This document shows, piece by piece, positions 9,244 to 17,884 of a DNA stretch of 64,000 bases; the stretch's first letter is position 1; every line of letters begins with the position of its first letter. Below the pieces are notes generated by a model. That model saw nothing but the letters and a program-made list of their open reading frames with translations. It was not told where the DNA came from and did no database searches. The position numbers and the translations under genes are program-made. The stretch covers positions 806,001 through 870,000 of the forward strand of contig NC_019779.1 in the NCBI RefSeq assembly GCF_000317635.1. The letters run 5' to 3'. This DNA is from Halothece sp. PCC 7418 (GTDB lineage: Bacteria; Cyanobacteriota; Cyanobacteriia; Cyanobacteriales; Rubidibacteraceae).

Positions 9244-9368
9244 TCATTGGTCATTAGTCATTGGTCATTAGTCATTAGTCATTAGTCATTAGTCATTGGT
9301 CATTAGTCATTAGTCATTGGTCATTAGTCATTGGTCATTAGTCATTGGTCATTAGTCATTGGTCATTG
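9241..9368. repeat. heptanucleotide tandem repeat tract (TAGTCAT/TGGTCAT)
   Basis: Roughly 18 consecutive 7-bp units alternating TAGTCAT and TGGTCAT. It begins with the stop codon of the tenA-like gene and ends about 30 bp before the GST gene. It is the same repeat family as at 5.0 kb but less mixed, so this copy is either younger or better homogenised. Confidence 0.95.
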
Positions 9369-9397
9369 GCTGTTCTTTAAAGTAAAAGTTAAGTATT

Positions 9398-10597
9398 ATG
9401 CAGGCACTGAGTTGGGAAGAATTAGAAAACCGTACAAATTTTGAAATTGATCGCGTTAATGGACCGACGAATGCACAATCTCGTTTACGCTTATTTGGGC
9501 GCGATGAATCGGAGGTTCGAGTGACGTTATACCGTGACCATCATGCTTGGTGTCCCTATTGTCAGAAAGTTTGGTTATGGTTAGAAGAAAAACAAGTTCC
9601 CTATCGTGTGGAAAAAGTCACGATGTTTTGCTATGGGGATAAAGAGCGTTGGTATAAGCAGATTGTTCCTTCAGGGATGTTACCTGCGTTAAAACTCGAT
9701 GATCGTTTGCTTACTGAAAGTGATGATATTTTAAGCCAACTTGAGCAAACCTTCGGAACGCTGGGTTATAGTATGAACGATCGCGCCAGTATTGCCCTAC
9801 GGAAGTTAGAACGACTGTTATTTCGGGCGTGGTGTAGTTGGTTATGTGTTCCTGCGCGATCGCGCCGTGAAGACCAGTATAACCGCCAACAGTTTACGGA
9901 TGTGGTCTCCCAAGTTGAGGACGCGCTACAACAAACCCCGGGTCCTTATTTCCGAGACAGCTTTAGCATTATTGATCTTATCTTTACCCCGTTTCTGGAA
10001 CGGATGAACGCCAGTTTATTCTATTACAAAGGGTACTCCCTACGAGAAGAAAACCCTCAACTGGGCTTATGGTTTGATGGGATGGAACAGCGATCCACCT
10101 ATCGCGGAACGCAAAGTGATTTTCATACCCACGTTCATGATTTACCCCCACAGATGGGCGGTTGCTATGCTAACGATGAACCGCAAACAAAACTGAATCA
10201 AGCACGGGTGGATCAGGGACCTTGGCTAGGTTTACCTGATGTGATGTATCCTGAACCCGAAACCTCGCGAGAAGAAGCCTTACAACGGGTTTTAAAGCAT
10301 CGAGAGAACTTGTTAAACGTGAATCCAGCCTCAGAAGACTTATTTGAGGAAGCCTTGCGCTGTGCGTTAACCAATTTGATTACTGGTGAAGTGTGTTCTC
10401 CCCCTGCTGGATCAGCATCTGCATTAAGATATTTGCGCGATCGCGTGAGTGTTCCTAGAGATATGTCGATTTATGCAGCCAAACGCTTACGAGAAGCCTT
10501 AGAAAACACCGCCAGCTTAGCTGGAGACGAACAAGGAACACCGATTCCAGTTCGACATCGGCGCGATCAAGATCCCGCGAATTTTGCAAAAGTTTGA
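9398..10597 (+). CDS. glutathione S-transferase family protein
   Basis: A 399-aa cytoplasmic protein. Residues about 45-125 form a thioredoxin-fold GST N-domain with a [14 protein letters not shown] motif (a CPYC active site, like glutaredoxin or omega-class GSTs) and the cis-proline region [12 protein letters not shown] helical GST C-domain follows (about 135-240, including [22 protein letters not shown]). The last roughly 150 residues are a cyanobacterial extension without a known domain, rich in charged residues. It is longer than usual GSTs (about 200-260 aa). Substrate unknown. The CxxC suggests disulfide or glutathionyl chemistry rather than classical conjugation. Confidence 0.82.
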   Translation: MQALSWEELENRTNFEIDRVNGPTNAQSRLRLFGRDESEVRVTLYRDHHAWCPYCQKVWLWLEEKQVPYRVEKVTMFCYGDKERWYKQIVPSGMLPALKLDDRLLTESDDILSQLEQTFGTLGYSMNDRASIALRKLERLLFRAWCSWLCVPARSRREDQYNRQQFTDVVSQVEDALQQTPGPYFRDSFSIIDLIFTPFLERMNASLFYYKGYSLREENPQLGLWFDGMEQRSTYRGTQSDFHTHVHDLPPQMGGCYANDEPQTKLNQARVDQGPWLGLPDVMYPEPETSREEALQRVLKHRENLLNVNPASEDLFEEALRCALTNLITGEVCSPPAGSASALRYLRDRVSVPRDMSIYAAKRLREALENTASLAGDEQGTPIPVRHRRDQDPANFAKV

Positions 10598-10616
10598 TCG
10601 CAGAGAAGAAAGACCA

Positions 10617-10812
10617 ATGAAAGGTAATTGAGTGGTCACAAGAGGATCAATGCTATGTGGCTAGCTTACCTGATTTTTATATCATGCAACCTGGCACTCA
10701 TGGAGATTCTTATCAAGAAACTATTGATAACGCCCAAGATGTCATCTATCTTTTAGAGGATATTTACGAGCAAAAACAGAAGCCTCTTCCACACACTGGG
10801 TTAGTTATTTAA
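10617..10812 (+). pseudogene. HicB-like antitoxin remnant, frameshifted at the second codon
   Basis: The frame beginning at 10621 encodes a HicB-type small domain: VIEWSQEDQCYVASLPDF, then THGDSYQETIDNAQDVIYLL, ending in taa. No start codon exists in that frame. An ATG at 10617 lies one base out of frame, so the ATGAAAGGT run looks like ATGAAGGT with one A too many. There is no hicA beside it. A copy about 88% identical by eye lies on the other strand at 53.5 kb, also without a start. If translated from the internal ATG at 10681, only a fragment would result. I call it a broken gene. Confidence 0.65.
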
Positions 10813-10958
10813 TTAATAGAGAGGAGAAAAAGCTTAAACTCAGATCGCACTCAAATGTTCCTTAACCTTTTTGCAACCGATGTGGCAATCAAGGGCTTAT
10901 ACCGCCTAAGATAAAATGAAACAGCAATCCACCCCAAGGTTGTAAGCCAGAAAGTGCC

Positions 10959-11369
10959 GTGCCAGTTTCCAAAGGTTTAAAAATTGACTTACACTCGGAA
11001 TATCCCTGTCCTTGTCGGCGAGCGGGACATTTAAAGCCAATTCTGTTAACTGAAGCATTTGGCTGCGATCGCTGCCACCAAATTTTTGTCGTTCAAGATG
11101 ATAATCACGAACTCGAACAGCTAGGAAGTGCTTACCCCTATAAACGCGCTTGGCGTTGGAATGGACAACGGTGGCTTGCAGTTCATTCTCGGCTCGGAGA
11201 AATTTATCTTCCCATTGCTTTAGGGCTGATTGTGGTACTCTTGGTGGTCTGGTTGCCTTTAACCTTACAGTCATCTTTTGAAGTAACGATTTTCTTTTGG
11301 GCGTTACTGGCTTTATTATTAGCATTATTACCCGCCTTAATGGTGTGGTTAGCCCATTGGCGTTCTTAG
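10959..11369 (+). CDS. cyanobacterial membrane protein with zinc-ribbon-like N-terminus
   Basis: A 136-aa protein of unknown function starting with GTG. The N-terminal part has CPCRRAGHLKP and, about 25 residues later, CDRCHQIF: two Cys pairs spaced as in a zinc ribbon. A basic, Trp-rich stretch (KRAWRWNGQRW) follows, then two hydrophobic segments of about 20-24 residues each (about 85-105 and 110-132) with a short turn between. This suggests a metal-binding head on the cytoplasmic face held by a helical hairpin. It ends 7 bp before proA on the same strand and may be co-transcribed. Confidence 0.7.
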   Translation: MPVSKGLKIDLHSEYPCPCRRAGHLKPILLTEAFGCDRCHQIFVVQDDNHELEQLGSAYPYKRAWRWNGQRWLAVHSRLGEIYLPIALGLIVVLLVVWLPLTLQSSFEVTIFFWALLALLLALLPALMVWLAHWRS

Positions 11370-11376
11370 GGATCAA

Positions 11377-12639
11377 ATGAAACGTGATGATAACGCTCGT
11401 AAGGCAAACTTGATTGAGACGGTGGTTACACAGTCTCACCAAGCCAGTGAACAGCTTGCGACCACGCAAGGAAGTCAACGTTCACAAGCAGTGGAAGCAA
11501 TGGCGCAGTCCCTTAGTGCTTCCTTTGACGAGATTTTAGAAGCGAATACCCTCGATTTAGAAACCTGTCGGGAGATGGCGATTCCCGCGTTAATTTTGGA
11601 ATGGCTGAAACTAACCCCTCAACGACTGGAAACCGCCATTAAAATCTTAGAACGGTTAGGGACGATCGCGGATCCGATTCAAAAGGTCAGCCACGCCCCT
11701 TATCCCCTCGATCCCGCCCAAACCTATTGTCAACGAATGCCGTTAGGAGTAATCACATTAATTTATGAAGCGTTTCCAGAACTAAGCGCGATCGCTGCGG
11801 GATTATGTGTCAAAACAGGCAACAGTTTAGTTTTGCGCGGGGGAAGCGAAGCGAGTCATTCCAATGAAACGATTGTCAACGCCTTGAATCAAGCCCTAGA
11901 GGAAACAAAACTTCCAGCGCACACCATCCAACTCCTTCCTTCCGATCAAGGCTGTTCCATACAAGAGTTAGTGCAACAAGAACCCTACACGAAATTAGTG
12001 ATTCCCTATGGTCGCCCCAGTTTAGTGCAACAAACCGCCCGCACCGCCAATGTCCCGATTTTACGGACGGCAATTGGCAATTGTTATTTATACTGGTCAA
12101 CCAGTGGCAGTGCCGAAAAAGTGAAAGATGTCATTGTTGACAGTCACGCCAGCGAACCTGATCCAGTGAATGCCATTGAGAAAGTATTGATTAACCGTAA
12201 TATCAAAGCCTCAATTTTGATTAACCTGTTTCATGCGTTACAAGAAAAAGGCTTTGTCCTGCGGGGTGAAGACAGCTTGCTGGAAGAATACAGTCAGTAT
12301 TTAACGCCCGTGCAAGAGCAAGAATGGTCAGAAAGCTATATTGATAAAATTGTTGCCTTTCGTTGGGTGGATGATATCAGCAGCGCGATCGCGTGGATTA
12401 ATCGTCATAGTAGCGGTCACGCCGACTGTATCATCAGCCAATCTTATCGGGAAACGCGCCAGTTTGCCCAAACTATTGATAGTGCTTTAGTTTACGTCAA
12501 TGCCTCCCCACGCTTCTTCCGCTATGCAGCTAATGGCGATAGTATTTTCTTAGGGATGTCGAATCAAAAAGGCTATCGGCGAGGATTAATCGGGTTAGAA
12601 AGCCTAACCACATTTAAGCAAGTGGTGCAAGGAAACTAA
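11377..12639 (+). CDS. proA: glutamate-5-semialdehyde dehydrogenase
   Basis: ProA (gamma-glutamyl phosphate reductase) reduces gamma-glutamyl phosphate with NADPH in proline synthesis, the step after ProB. The 420-aa length is typical. Recognisable parts are QRMPLGVITLIYEAFPE (about residue 120), the Rossmann segment LCVKTGNSLVLRGGSEASHSN, the catalytic-cysteine region RTAIGNCYLYW (about residue 230), and HSSGHADCIIS towards the C-terminus. No proB is in the window. The sequence is of the cyanobacterial ProA type, more divergent than the enterobacterial one. Confidence 0.92.
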   Translation: MKRDDNARKANLIETVVTQSHQASEQLATTQGSQRSQAVEAMAQSLSASFDEILEANTLDLETCREMAIPALILEWLKLTPQRLETAIKILERLGTIADPIQKVSHAPYPLDPAQTYCQRMPLGVITLIYEAFPELSAIAAGLCVKTGNSLVLRGGSEASHSNETIVNALNQALEETKLPAHTIQLLPSDQGCSIQELVQQEPYTKLVIPYGRPSLVQQTARTANVPILRTAIGNCYLYWSTSGSAEKVKDVIVDSHASEPDPVNAIEKVLINRNIKASILINLFHALQEKGFVLRGEDSLLEEYSQYLTPVQEQEWSESYIDKIVAFRWVDDISSAIAWINRHSSGHADCIISQSYRETRQFAQTIDSALVYVNASPRFFRYAANGDSIFLGMSNQKGYRRGLIGLESLTTFKQVVQGN

Positions 12640-12724
12640 GTCTTTTCGGTGATCCCCACTTCTGATAGACTCAGAAACGAAGGAACCAAGACCGCAGCTT
12701 TAGCTACGCACGGGAGAAAAGAAA

Positions 12725-13765
12725 TTGTTAGAAAAAACACTCGGTTTAGAAATTATTGAAGTTGTTGAACAAGCAGCGATCGCGTCCTCCCGTCTCATGG
12801 GGAAAGGACTGAAAGATGAAGCCGATCATCTCGCTGTTGAAGCCATGCGCGCTCGCATGAATGAAATTAATATGCGGGGTCGCATTGTCATTGGTGAAGG
12901 GGAAAGAGATGACGCACCCATGCTCTATATTGGCGAAGAAGTGGGAATTTGCACCCGCCCTGATGCCAAGGACTATTGTAACCCAGAAGAATTAATGGAA
13001 ATTGACATTGCCGTTGATCCTTGTGAGGGAACTAACTTGGTTGCAAAAGGTCAAAATGGCTCGATGGCAGTTTTAGCGATTTCCGAAAAAGGCGGACTGT
13101 TTGCAGCCCCAGACTTTTACATGAAAAAACTAGCAGCCCCCCCAGCAGCCCGCAATCATGTCGATATTCGGAAAACACCCACGGAAAACCTCAACATTAT
13201 TGCTGAGTGCTTAGATCGTACTGTGGAAGAACTCGTGGTTGTTGTCATGGATCGCTCTCGCCACGAAAGTTTAATTCAAGAAATTCGCGAAGCTGGTGCA
13301 AGAGTCCGTCTCATTGGAGATGGTGACGTTTCTGCTGCGCTATCTTGTGCGTTTGTGGGAACAAATATTCACGCTCTGATGGGCATTGGTGCAGCACCTG
13401 AAGGCGTTATTTCTGCTGCTGCTATGCGCTGCTTAGGGGGTCACTTCCAAGGACAACTGATTTATGACCCAGAAGTGGTTAAAACGGGTTTAATTGGGGA
13501 AAGTAAAGAAAGCAATATCGAGCGTCTCAAATCAATGGGAATTGAAGATCCCGACGCTGTTTATAATGCAGGAGACTTAGCCCGTGGCGAAACTGTTTTA
13601 TTTGCAGCTTGTGGGATTACTCCAGGTACTTTAATGGAAGGGGTTCGCTTCTTCCACGGTGGCGCACGGACACAATCTTTAGTTGTTTCTAGTCAATCCA
13701 TGACGGCGCGTTTTGTGGATACGGTTCACCTCTTTGAACAGCCCAAAATGATCCAATTACACTAA
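12725..13765 (+). CDS. glpX: class II fructose-1,6-bisphosphatase/sedoheptulose-1,7-bisphosphatase
   Basis: A 346-aa enzyme of the GlpX type, nearly identical in pattern to the bifunctional cyanobacterial FBPase/SBPase of the Calvin-Benson cycle. Metal and substrate motifs visible: [16 protein letters not shown] (about residue 57), [12 protein letters not shown] (about 96), [19 protein letters not shown], and [24 protein letters not shown]. The start is a TTG with GGGAGAAAAG before it. No ATG is available upstream in frame that keeps the conserved N-terminus ([16 protein letters not shown]). It lies alone, with a GC-rich hairpin after it. Confidence 0.93.
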   Translation: MLEKTLGLEIIEVVEQAAIASSRLMGKGLKDEADHLAVEAMRARMNEINMRGRIVIGEGERDDAPMLYIGEEVGICTRPDAKDYCNPEELMEIDIAVDPCEGTNLVAKGQNGSMAVLAISEKGGLFAAPDFYMKKLAAPPAARNHVDIRKTPTENLNIIAECLDRTVEELVVVVMDRSRHESLIQEIREAGARVRLIGDGDVSAALSCAFVGTNIHALMGIGAAPEGVISAAAMRCLGGHFQGQLIYDPEVVKTGLIGESKESNIERLKSMGIEDPDAVYNAGDLARGETVLFAACGITPGTLMEGVRFFHGGARTQSLVVSSQSMTARFVDTVHLFEQPKMIQLH

Positions 13766-13777
13766 ATCTTGTACCGC

Positions 13778-13824
13778 AATCCCCCCTTTAATTCCCCCCT
13801 TAATAAGGGGGGCTAGGGGGGATC
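13778..13824. terminator. GC-rich nested inverted repeat after the FBPase/SBPase gene
   Basis: Inner stem CCCCCCTT/AAGGGGGG with a 3-nt loop, and an outer ATCCCCCC/GGGGGGAT pairing. It is a cyanobacterial-type C/G-run palindrome often found between genes, and may act as a terminator or mRNA end protector. No long T tract follows. Confidence 0.5.
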
Positions 13825-13942
13825 GTCAGTTAATCTACTTTTTACAAATGAGATCATACTGCTATAAGATGTAAAATAATTGGTAAAAAGTCCCCTCTTT
13901 TTAATTTAAGTTAAATAAACTGCTATCTTGGGAGAATAAAAA

Positions 13943-14131
13943 ATGACTATTTTGTTTCAACTCGCGCTTGGTGCGTTGGTATTTCTATCTTTTGTGATGG
14001 TAATTGGTGTTCCTGTTGCCTATGCCTCCCCCCAAAATTGGGAACAGTCTAAAAGTCTGATTTTTGTCGGCTCTGGTGCTTGGCTGGTTTTAGTGGTAGC
14101 AGTAGGTGTTTTAAACTTTTTTGTGGTTTGA
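13943..14131 (+). CDS. psbZ: photosystem II reaction centre protein Z
   Basis: A 62-aa protein with two transmembrane helices (about residues 3-25 and 38-60) joined by a short loop, [11 protein letters not shown], matching PsbZ (Ycf9) closely in length and loop sequence. PsbZ is a core photosystem II subunit that stabilises the interaction with peripheral small subunits and antenna. A GGGAG ribosome binding site lies about 8 bp before the ATG. It is monocistronic; ribH follows after 120 bp. Confidence 0.95.
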   Translation: MTILFQLALGALVFLSFVMVIGVPVAYASPQNWEQSKSLIFVGSGAWLVLVVAVGVLNFFVV

Positions 14132-14218
14132 TAACCAGATTTCAAAGTTAGTCCCTTGCTGGATTATCACTCAGCACAACTCCTCGCTCCTTTTGGGTGG
14201 GGAGTTGTTTGCTCAGTG

Positions 14219-14253
14219 AACAAAGAACAAAGAACAAAGAACAAAGAACAAAC
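14219..14253. repeat. short heptanucleotide repeat (CAAAGAA units) before ribH
   Basis: Four to five consecutive units of the 7-mer CAAAGAA end directly before the ribH start codon. The ribosome binding region of ribH therefore consists of repeat units and has no ordinary GGAGG. Confidence 0.75.
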
Positions 14254-14254
14254 A

Positions 14255-14827
14255 ATGACAGTTTTTGAAGGTACATTTGCTAATACTTCCTCCTTACGTT
14301 TCGCGATCGTCATTGGGCGTTTTAATGACCTTGTGACGGAAAAACTCCTCGCTGGTTGTCAAGACTGCTTAAAGCGTCATGGTGTGGATGCTAATCCTCA
14401 TGGGACACAAGTGGATTATGTTTGGGTGCCTGGAAGTTTTGAACTGCCGATGATGGCGCGACAAATGGCGTTAACTGGACGCTATGATGCGATTATTTGC
14501 CTTGGTGCAGTGATTCGAGGACAAACGGCTCATTTTGATTATGTGGCAAGTGAAGCAGCCAAAGGCATTGCTGCAACCAGCTTTCAAACGGGGGTTCCCG
14601 TTGTCTTTGGGGTAATTACCGCAGAAAATATGCAGCAAGCCCTAGAGCGGGCTGGCATTAAAAGTAACTTAGGCTGGGATTATGCGCTGAATGCTCTAGA
14701 AATGGGCAGCTTGATGCAGCAAGTCCAAAGCACACAACCCGATCAGCAAACCCAAGCCTTACCCCACTCCAATGACCAACCCTTAAATCCATCAGAAACG
14801 AAAGAACAAACTTATCTTACGTCCTGA
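14255..14827 (+). CDS. ribH: 6,7-dimethyl-8-ribityllumazine synthase
   Basis: RibH condenses 5-amino-6-ribitylaminouracil with 3,4-dihydroxy-2-butanone-4-phosphate, the penultimate step of riboflavin synthesis; the enzyme forms pentamers or 60-mers. Motifs: [51 protein letters not shown] (with the catalytic His), [21 protein letters not shown] start at the ATG right after the CAAAGAA repeat because MTVFEGTF begins the family core; a longer in-frame extension upstream would run through the repeat. The product (190 aa) carries a roughly 35-residue Gln/Ser/Thr-rich tail beyond the usual end. Confidence 0.93.
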   Translation: MTVFEGTFANTSSLRFAIVIGRFNDLVTEKLLAGCQDCLKRHGVDANPHGTQVDYVWVPGSFELPMMARQMALTGRYDAIICLGAVIRGQTAHFDYVASEAAKGIAATSFQTGVPVVFGVITAENMQQALERAGIKSNLGWDYALNALEMGSLMQQVQSTQPDQQTQALPHSNDQPLNPSETKEQTYLTS

Positions 14828-14847
14828 GAAGATTCTCACTTCGCTCC

Positions 14848-15196
14848 GATCCATCATAATCTTTGATTTGATGGGTTGACGGGGCGTATAAACATCTGGG
14901 GAGACCCCAGATGACAGCTCCTCACGCTTTGCTCCGGTCATGAATCAGGACAGTTGTGGTATAACGAAAAATTGAGTTGGGCGGTAACTTAACAGTTTGT
15001 CCAATCATTTTCTGTACCGGTAGTCCATCGGGAATTAACGAGCAAGCCTGAATTGACAGGATGTCCAATTAAATTGGATGGAGATATGACTAACCGTTAG
15101 GTGGTCAGCCTGCTAACCCTCAATTTGAGTGGAGGAGAGTCTGAGTGATCAGGTTCTAGAATCTCCCATCATAATCTCTGATTTGATGGGAGAGGT
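14848..15196. mobile_element. probable non-autonomous IS200/IS605-like element (two bulged-T end hairpins)
   Basis: A 427-bp gap with no gene contains two copies of the same hairpin about 310 bp apart in the same orientation. The left one (14851-14874) has a 10-bp stem with a single unpaired T and a 3-nt loop. The right one (15162-15193) has a 14-bp stem with the T bulge at the same place and a 3-nt loop. Subterminal imperfect hairpins with an extrahelical T are the hallmark of IS200/IS605 ends, recognised as single strands by the Y1 transposase. Between them lie a perfect 9-bp hairpin (CATCTGGGG/CCCCAGATG, 14893-14913) and a palindrome TCCAATTAAATTGGA near 15061. No transposase frame is present, so it would be a PATE/MITE-type derivative or decayed remnant. 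Confidence 0.45.
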
Positions 15197-15216
15197 TCAA
15201 TCTTAACCAATGCTAA

Positions 15217-15256
15217 TTGAGACGTTTCCGAGAACGTCTCAACAGCGACTTTTTTT
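15217..15256. terminator. 10-bp hairpin beside the ArsA gene end
   Basis: Perfect arms TTGAGACGTT/AACGTCTCAA with a 6-nt loop. On the + strand a T7 run follows 8 nt later. On the - strand the hairpin follows the stop codon of the ATPase gene by about 13 nt. It could end transcription from either side; neither arrangement is canonical. Confidence 0.4.
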
Positions 15257-16433
15257 AACTGGCAAAGCGAATTTTCAAGTAATCCTCGTCCATTTTTGCT
15301 CCTCGGGGTTGGAGTGCAGCTAAGGCTTGTGGCAATACTAAGTTCCGCCGATGGTTGCCAATGCGAATATTTAATTCATCTCCAGTTTTATTGAGTTGAA
15401 TCTTATCCTTAGTAATTCCGGGCAGATATAACTCTAAACTGTAAGCCCCATCTTCTTGTTGTTTCACTTGAATGGTATTTTCTTGGTGATAAACTTGCGT
15501 CGGATCTTCCCCTTGATACAAAGTCTCTTTGAGTAATTCCAACGCCTCTAAACCACACATTTCAGAAGAAAACAAGGGGACTTCTTTCACTGGTAAAGGA
15601 TGGAAGTTTTCATGGATCTCGTGGCGATAGACTTGCTGACTCTCTTTCCACTGTTTGAAAAACGGATCATTCACTTCATCGGGAATAATCCGATTGGCAA
15701 CCACCATATCCGTTGCTACATTATAGAGACTGAGATAAGCATGAGCTCTTGCTGATTCTTTAATCACCATCTTTTCAGGATTGGTCACTAATCGTACGGA
15801 TGTTTTCTGATTATCCGTTAAAACTTTTTCTAGGGCTTCAATTTCTTCGTAAAATTCATAAGGCGCGTCCATGACCTCTTCTGTCGGGAGAGAAAAGCCA
15901 GCAATGGGGCGGAAAATCGGTTCGACAATCGGACGTAATGCAGCAGACATTCCTCGAAAGGGCTTATAAAAGCGTCGCATATACCATCCCCCGACTTCTG
16001 GAATACTCAAAAGACGTAATGCCGTACCAGTGGGCGCAGAATCGACAATTAAAACATCATATTCCCCTTCATCGTAGTGCCGTTTCATGCGCACTAAGCC
16101 AAAAATTTCATCCATTCCTGGAAGAATCGCAAGTTCTTCCGCTTGCACCCCTTCTAAGCCTCTGGCTTGTAAGACTTCTGTGATATAGCGTTTGACAGCC
16201 CCCCAGTTGGCTTCTAACTCCATAAGGGCATCTAATTCTGCGCCATCAAGGTTTTCTCTCACCCGTGTCGGTTCATGGGTCATTTCTTGGTCAAAACTAT
16301 CAGCAAGAGAGTGTGCTGGATCAGTGCTGAGAACCAAGGTTTTATAGCCTAACTTGGCACACTGTAATCCAGTTGCAGCAGCAACTGAGGTTTTCCCGAC
16401 TCCACCCTTTCCAGTCATTAAAATGACGCGCAT
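15255..16433 (-). CDS. ArsA/Get3-family ATPase with C-terminal Hsp20-like domain
   Basis: A 392-aa P-loop ATPase related to ArsA and Get3/TRC40. The deviant Walker A motif [15 protein letters not shown] is near the N-terminus, followed by [15 protein letters not shown] (Switch I-type aspartate) and [17 protein letters not shown] (Switch II). Residues about 305-390 form an alpha-crystallin-like domain ([34 protein letters not shown]) seen at the end of many phototroph ArsA proteins. No arsenite pump is nearby, so a chaperone or membrane-protein targeting role is more likely than arsenite export. The ATG used here starts directly at [11 protein letters not shown]. An upstream TTG would add three residues. 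Confidence 0.85.
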   Translation of the reverse strand: MRVILMTGKGGVGKTSVAAATGLQCAKLGYKTLVLSTDPAHSLADSFDQEMTHEPTRVRENLDGAELDALMELEANWGAVKRYITEVLQARGLEGVQAEELAILPGMDEIFGLVRMKRHYDEGEYDVLIVDSAPTGTALRLLSIPEVGGWYMRRFYKPFRGMSAALRPIVEPIFRPIAGFSLPTEEVMDAPYEFYEEIEALEKVLTDNQKTSVRLVTNPEKMVIKESARAHAYLSLYNVATDMVVANRIIPDEVNDPFFKQWKESQQVYRHEIHENFHPLPVKEVPLFSSEMCGLEALELLKETLYQGEDPTQVYHQENTIQVKQQEDGAYSLELYLPGITKDKIQLNKTGDELNIRIGNHRRNLVLPQALAALQPRGAKMDEDYLKIRFAS

Positions 16434-16482
16434 GGTTATCAAACTCCTTGTTGTTTAAAAAAAGTTTACATTATTCTCATTG

Positions 16483-16860
16483 TTACAAAGAAAAATGCTG
16501 TTTGATAACCTCCCAACGGGAACAATGCCAATAATCAATATGAGAGATAATTTTGTGATCAGCATTGACTTTTAATTCACTCCAACCAGGAATAGAGATG
16601 CGCGGTTGCCAAGGAAGGGGTGTTGTCCAGTTTAGTGTCCACTCAGTCTGGATGGTGTTGTCTTCTTGCCGAATATCATGGAGTTCGAGGTTGATGTCTT
16701 GAAACCAAGTGCTGATAAAGTCAATTAGAGATTGATAGCGTTGGAGTCCTCGAAACTCGGTTAAGGGATCTTTGAAATAAACGTCTTCGGCATAAATATC
16801 GTAGCTTTGGTTGGCGGGAAAGCGTTGGTAATCCGCTTGAATCGTTTCAATAAGCGTCAT
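16483..16860 (-). CDS. DUF2358 family protein
   Basis: A 125-aa protein of the SnoaL/NTF2-like DUF2358 family found in cyanobacteria and plastids. Visible blocks are YDIYAEDVYFKDPLTEFRGLQRY, WTLNWTTPLPWQPRISIPGWSEL and HIDYWHCSRWEV. No signal peptide or membrane segment is visible. Function unknown; NTF2-like folds bind small hydrophobic ligands. It lies upstream of and on the same strand as the ArsA-type gene (50 bp away), so the two may be co-expressed. Confidence 0.8.
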   Translation of the reverse strand: MTLIETIQADYQRFPANQSYDIYAEDVYFKDPLTEFRGLQRYQSLIDFISTWFQDINLELHDIRQEDNTIQTEWTLNWTTPLPWQPRISIPGWSELKVNADHKIISHIDYWHCSRWEVIKQHFSL

Positions 16861-16972
16861 GAGTTATATAATTATTGTGATTAAAGACAAAATCAGAGCA
16901 ATCGTTAATTACAGATCATCACTCTAGAGTAGGATAGGCTTTGCCCTAAATTAAATTTACTCTGACTAATTC

Positions 16973-17884
16973 ATGTTTCAAATTTTATCTAGATTCAACT
17001 CTAGTGTTTCTCTGGTTGGTGGCGGAATCATTGCAGGACTAGCAATTATTGGTGTGTTGGGTGCAAACTCGGTTTATATTAATGATGAAACTGAACGCGC
17101 GATCGTCACCAATTCTGGAGAATATGTGAAAACCACAGGACCTGGAATGCACTGGAAAATTCCATTTCAACAAAGTTATCGTCAATATCCAGTGAAGATT
17201 AAATCCCTAGAATTACAAGGTGTTAGTACCTCCACAATTGATAATTATGCGATTAATGCTACGATTGTTGTCCTCTATCGACTTCCTGAAGAGGAATTAG
17301 AAAGTATTCATCGTAATGTCCCAGACTACCAAGCCAAAATGGAAGTTATTGCTACGAGTCGGTTTAAAAACGAACTGGGAAACATTAAGATGGATCAACT
17401 TGCCGATCAACGATCTGAAATTGAGAAAAAAGTTTATCAAAGCGTGAAGGAAGAAATTAGCCGTTTATTTGAGATTAATGTAGTTGATTTCACCATTCCC
17501 TATTATGGTTGGTCAGAGTCTTTTAAACAAGCAGCAAAACGAGAAGCCAAAGCGGAAACAGATTTAGAAGTTGCACGTCAAGAGACCAAACAAGCGAAAG
17601 TGGAAGCAGAACGCCAAAAAATTGAAGCGAAAGCGCAAGCAGAGGCAAAAATTGAAGCAGCAAGAGGAGAAGCAGAATCCAAACGATTAGCAGCAGATGC
17701 AGAAGCCCATTCGATTCGCGTGCGTGGAGAAGCAGAAGCAGAAGCCCTACAAGCGAAATCTCAAGCCCTGAGTGAAAATCCTCAACTGGTCGAGTTAGAA
17801 AAGGCAAAAAAATGGGATGGCAAACTCCCAGCAAATATGTATGGTCAAGCACCCATCCCCTTTCTGCAATCTGGCAATAATTAA
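16973..17884 (+). CDS. prohibitin/SPFH (band 7) family membrane protein
   Basis: A 303-aa protein anchored by one N-terminal transmembrane helix (about residues 14-32), followed by the SPFH/band 7 domain (INDETERAIVTNSGEYVKTTGPGMHWKIPF onward) and a long Ala/Glu/Lys-rich coiled coil (about 185-270, with many EAKA/EAEA repeats). Prohibitin-like proteins form large rings that organise membrane domains and modulate proteases such as FtsH. It ends at the stop of the convergent agmatinase-family gene with no gap, so the two 3' ends abut. Confidence 0.88.
   Translation: MFQILSRFNSSVSLVGGGIIAGLAIIGVLGANSVYINDETERAIVTNSGEYVKTTGPGMHWKIPFQQSYRQYPVKIKSLELQGVSTSTIDNYAINATIVVLYRLPEEELESIHRNVPDYQAKMEVIATSRFKNELGNIKMDQLADQRSEIEKKVYQSVKEEISRLFEINVVDFTIPYYGWSESFKQAAKREAKAETDLEVARQETKQAKVEAERQKIEAKAQAEAKIEAARGEAESKRLAADAEAHSIRVRGEAEAEALQAKSQALSENPQLVELEKAKKWDGKLPANMYGQAPIPFLQSGNN

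Noticed and set aside
10906-11478. 190-codon frame on the minus strand over the proA upstream gene
   Set aside because: It is the reverse frame of a plausible membrane-protein gene, has odd composition and no family resemblance.
12640-12724. tRNA or riboswitch before the FBPase/SBPase gene
   Set aside because: No cloverleaf, CCA end or known riboswitch core; only 85 bp.
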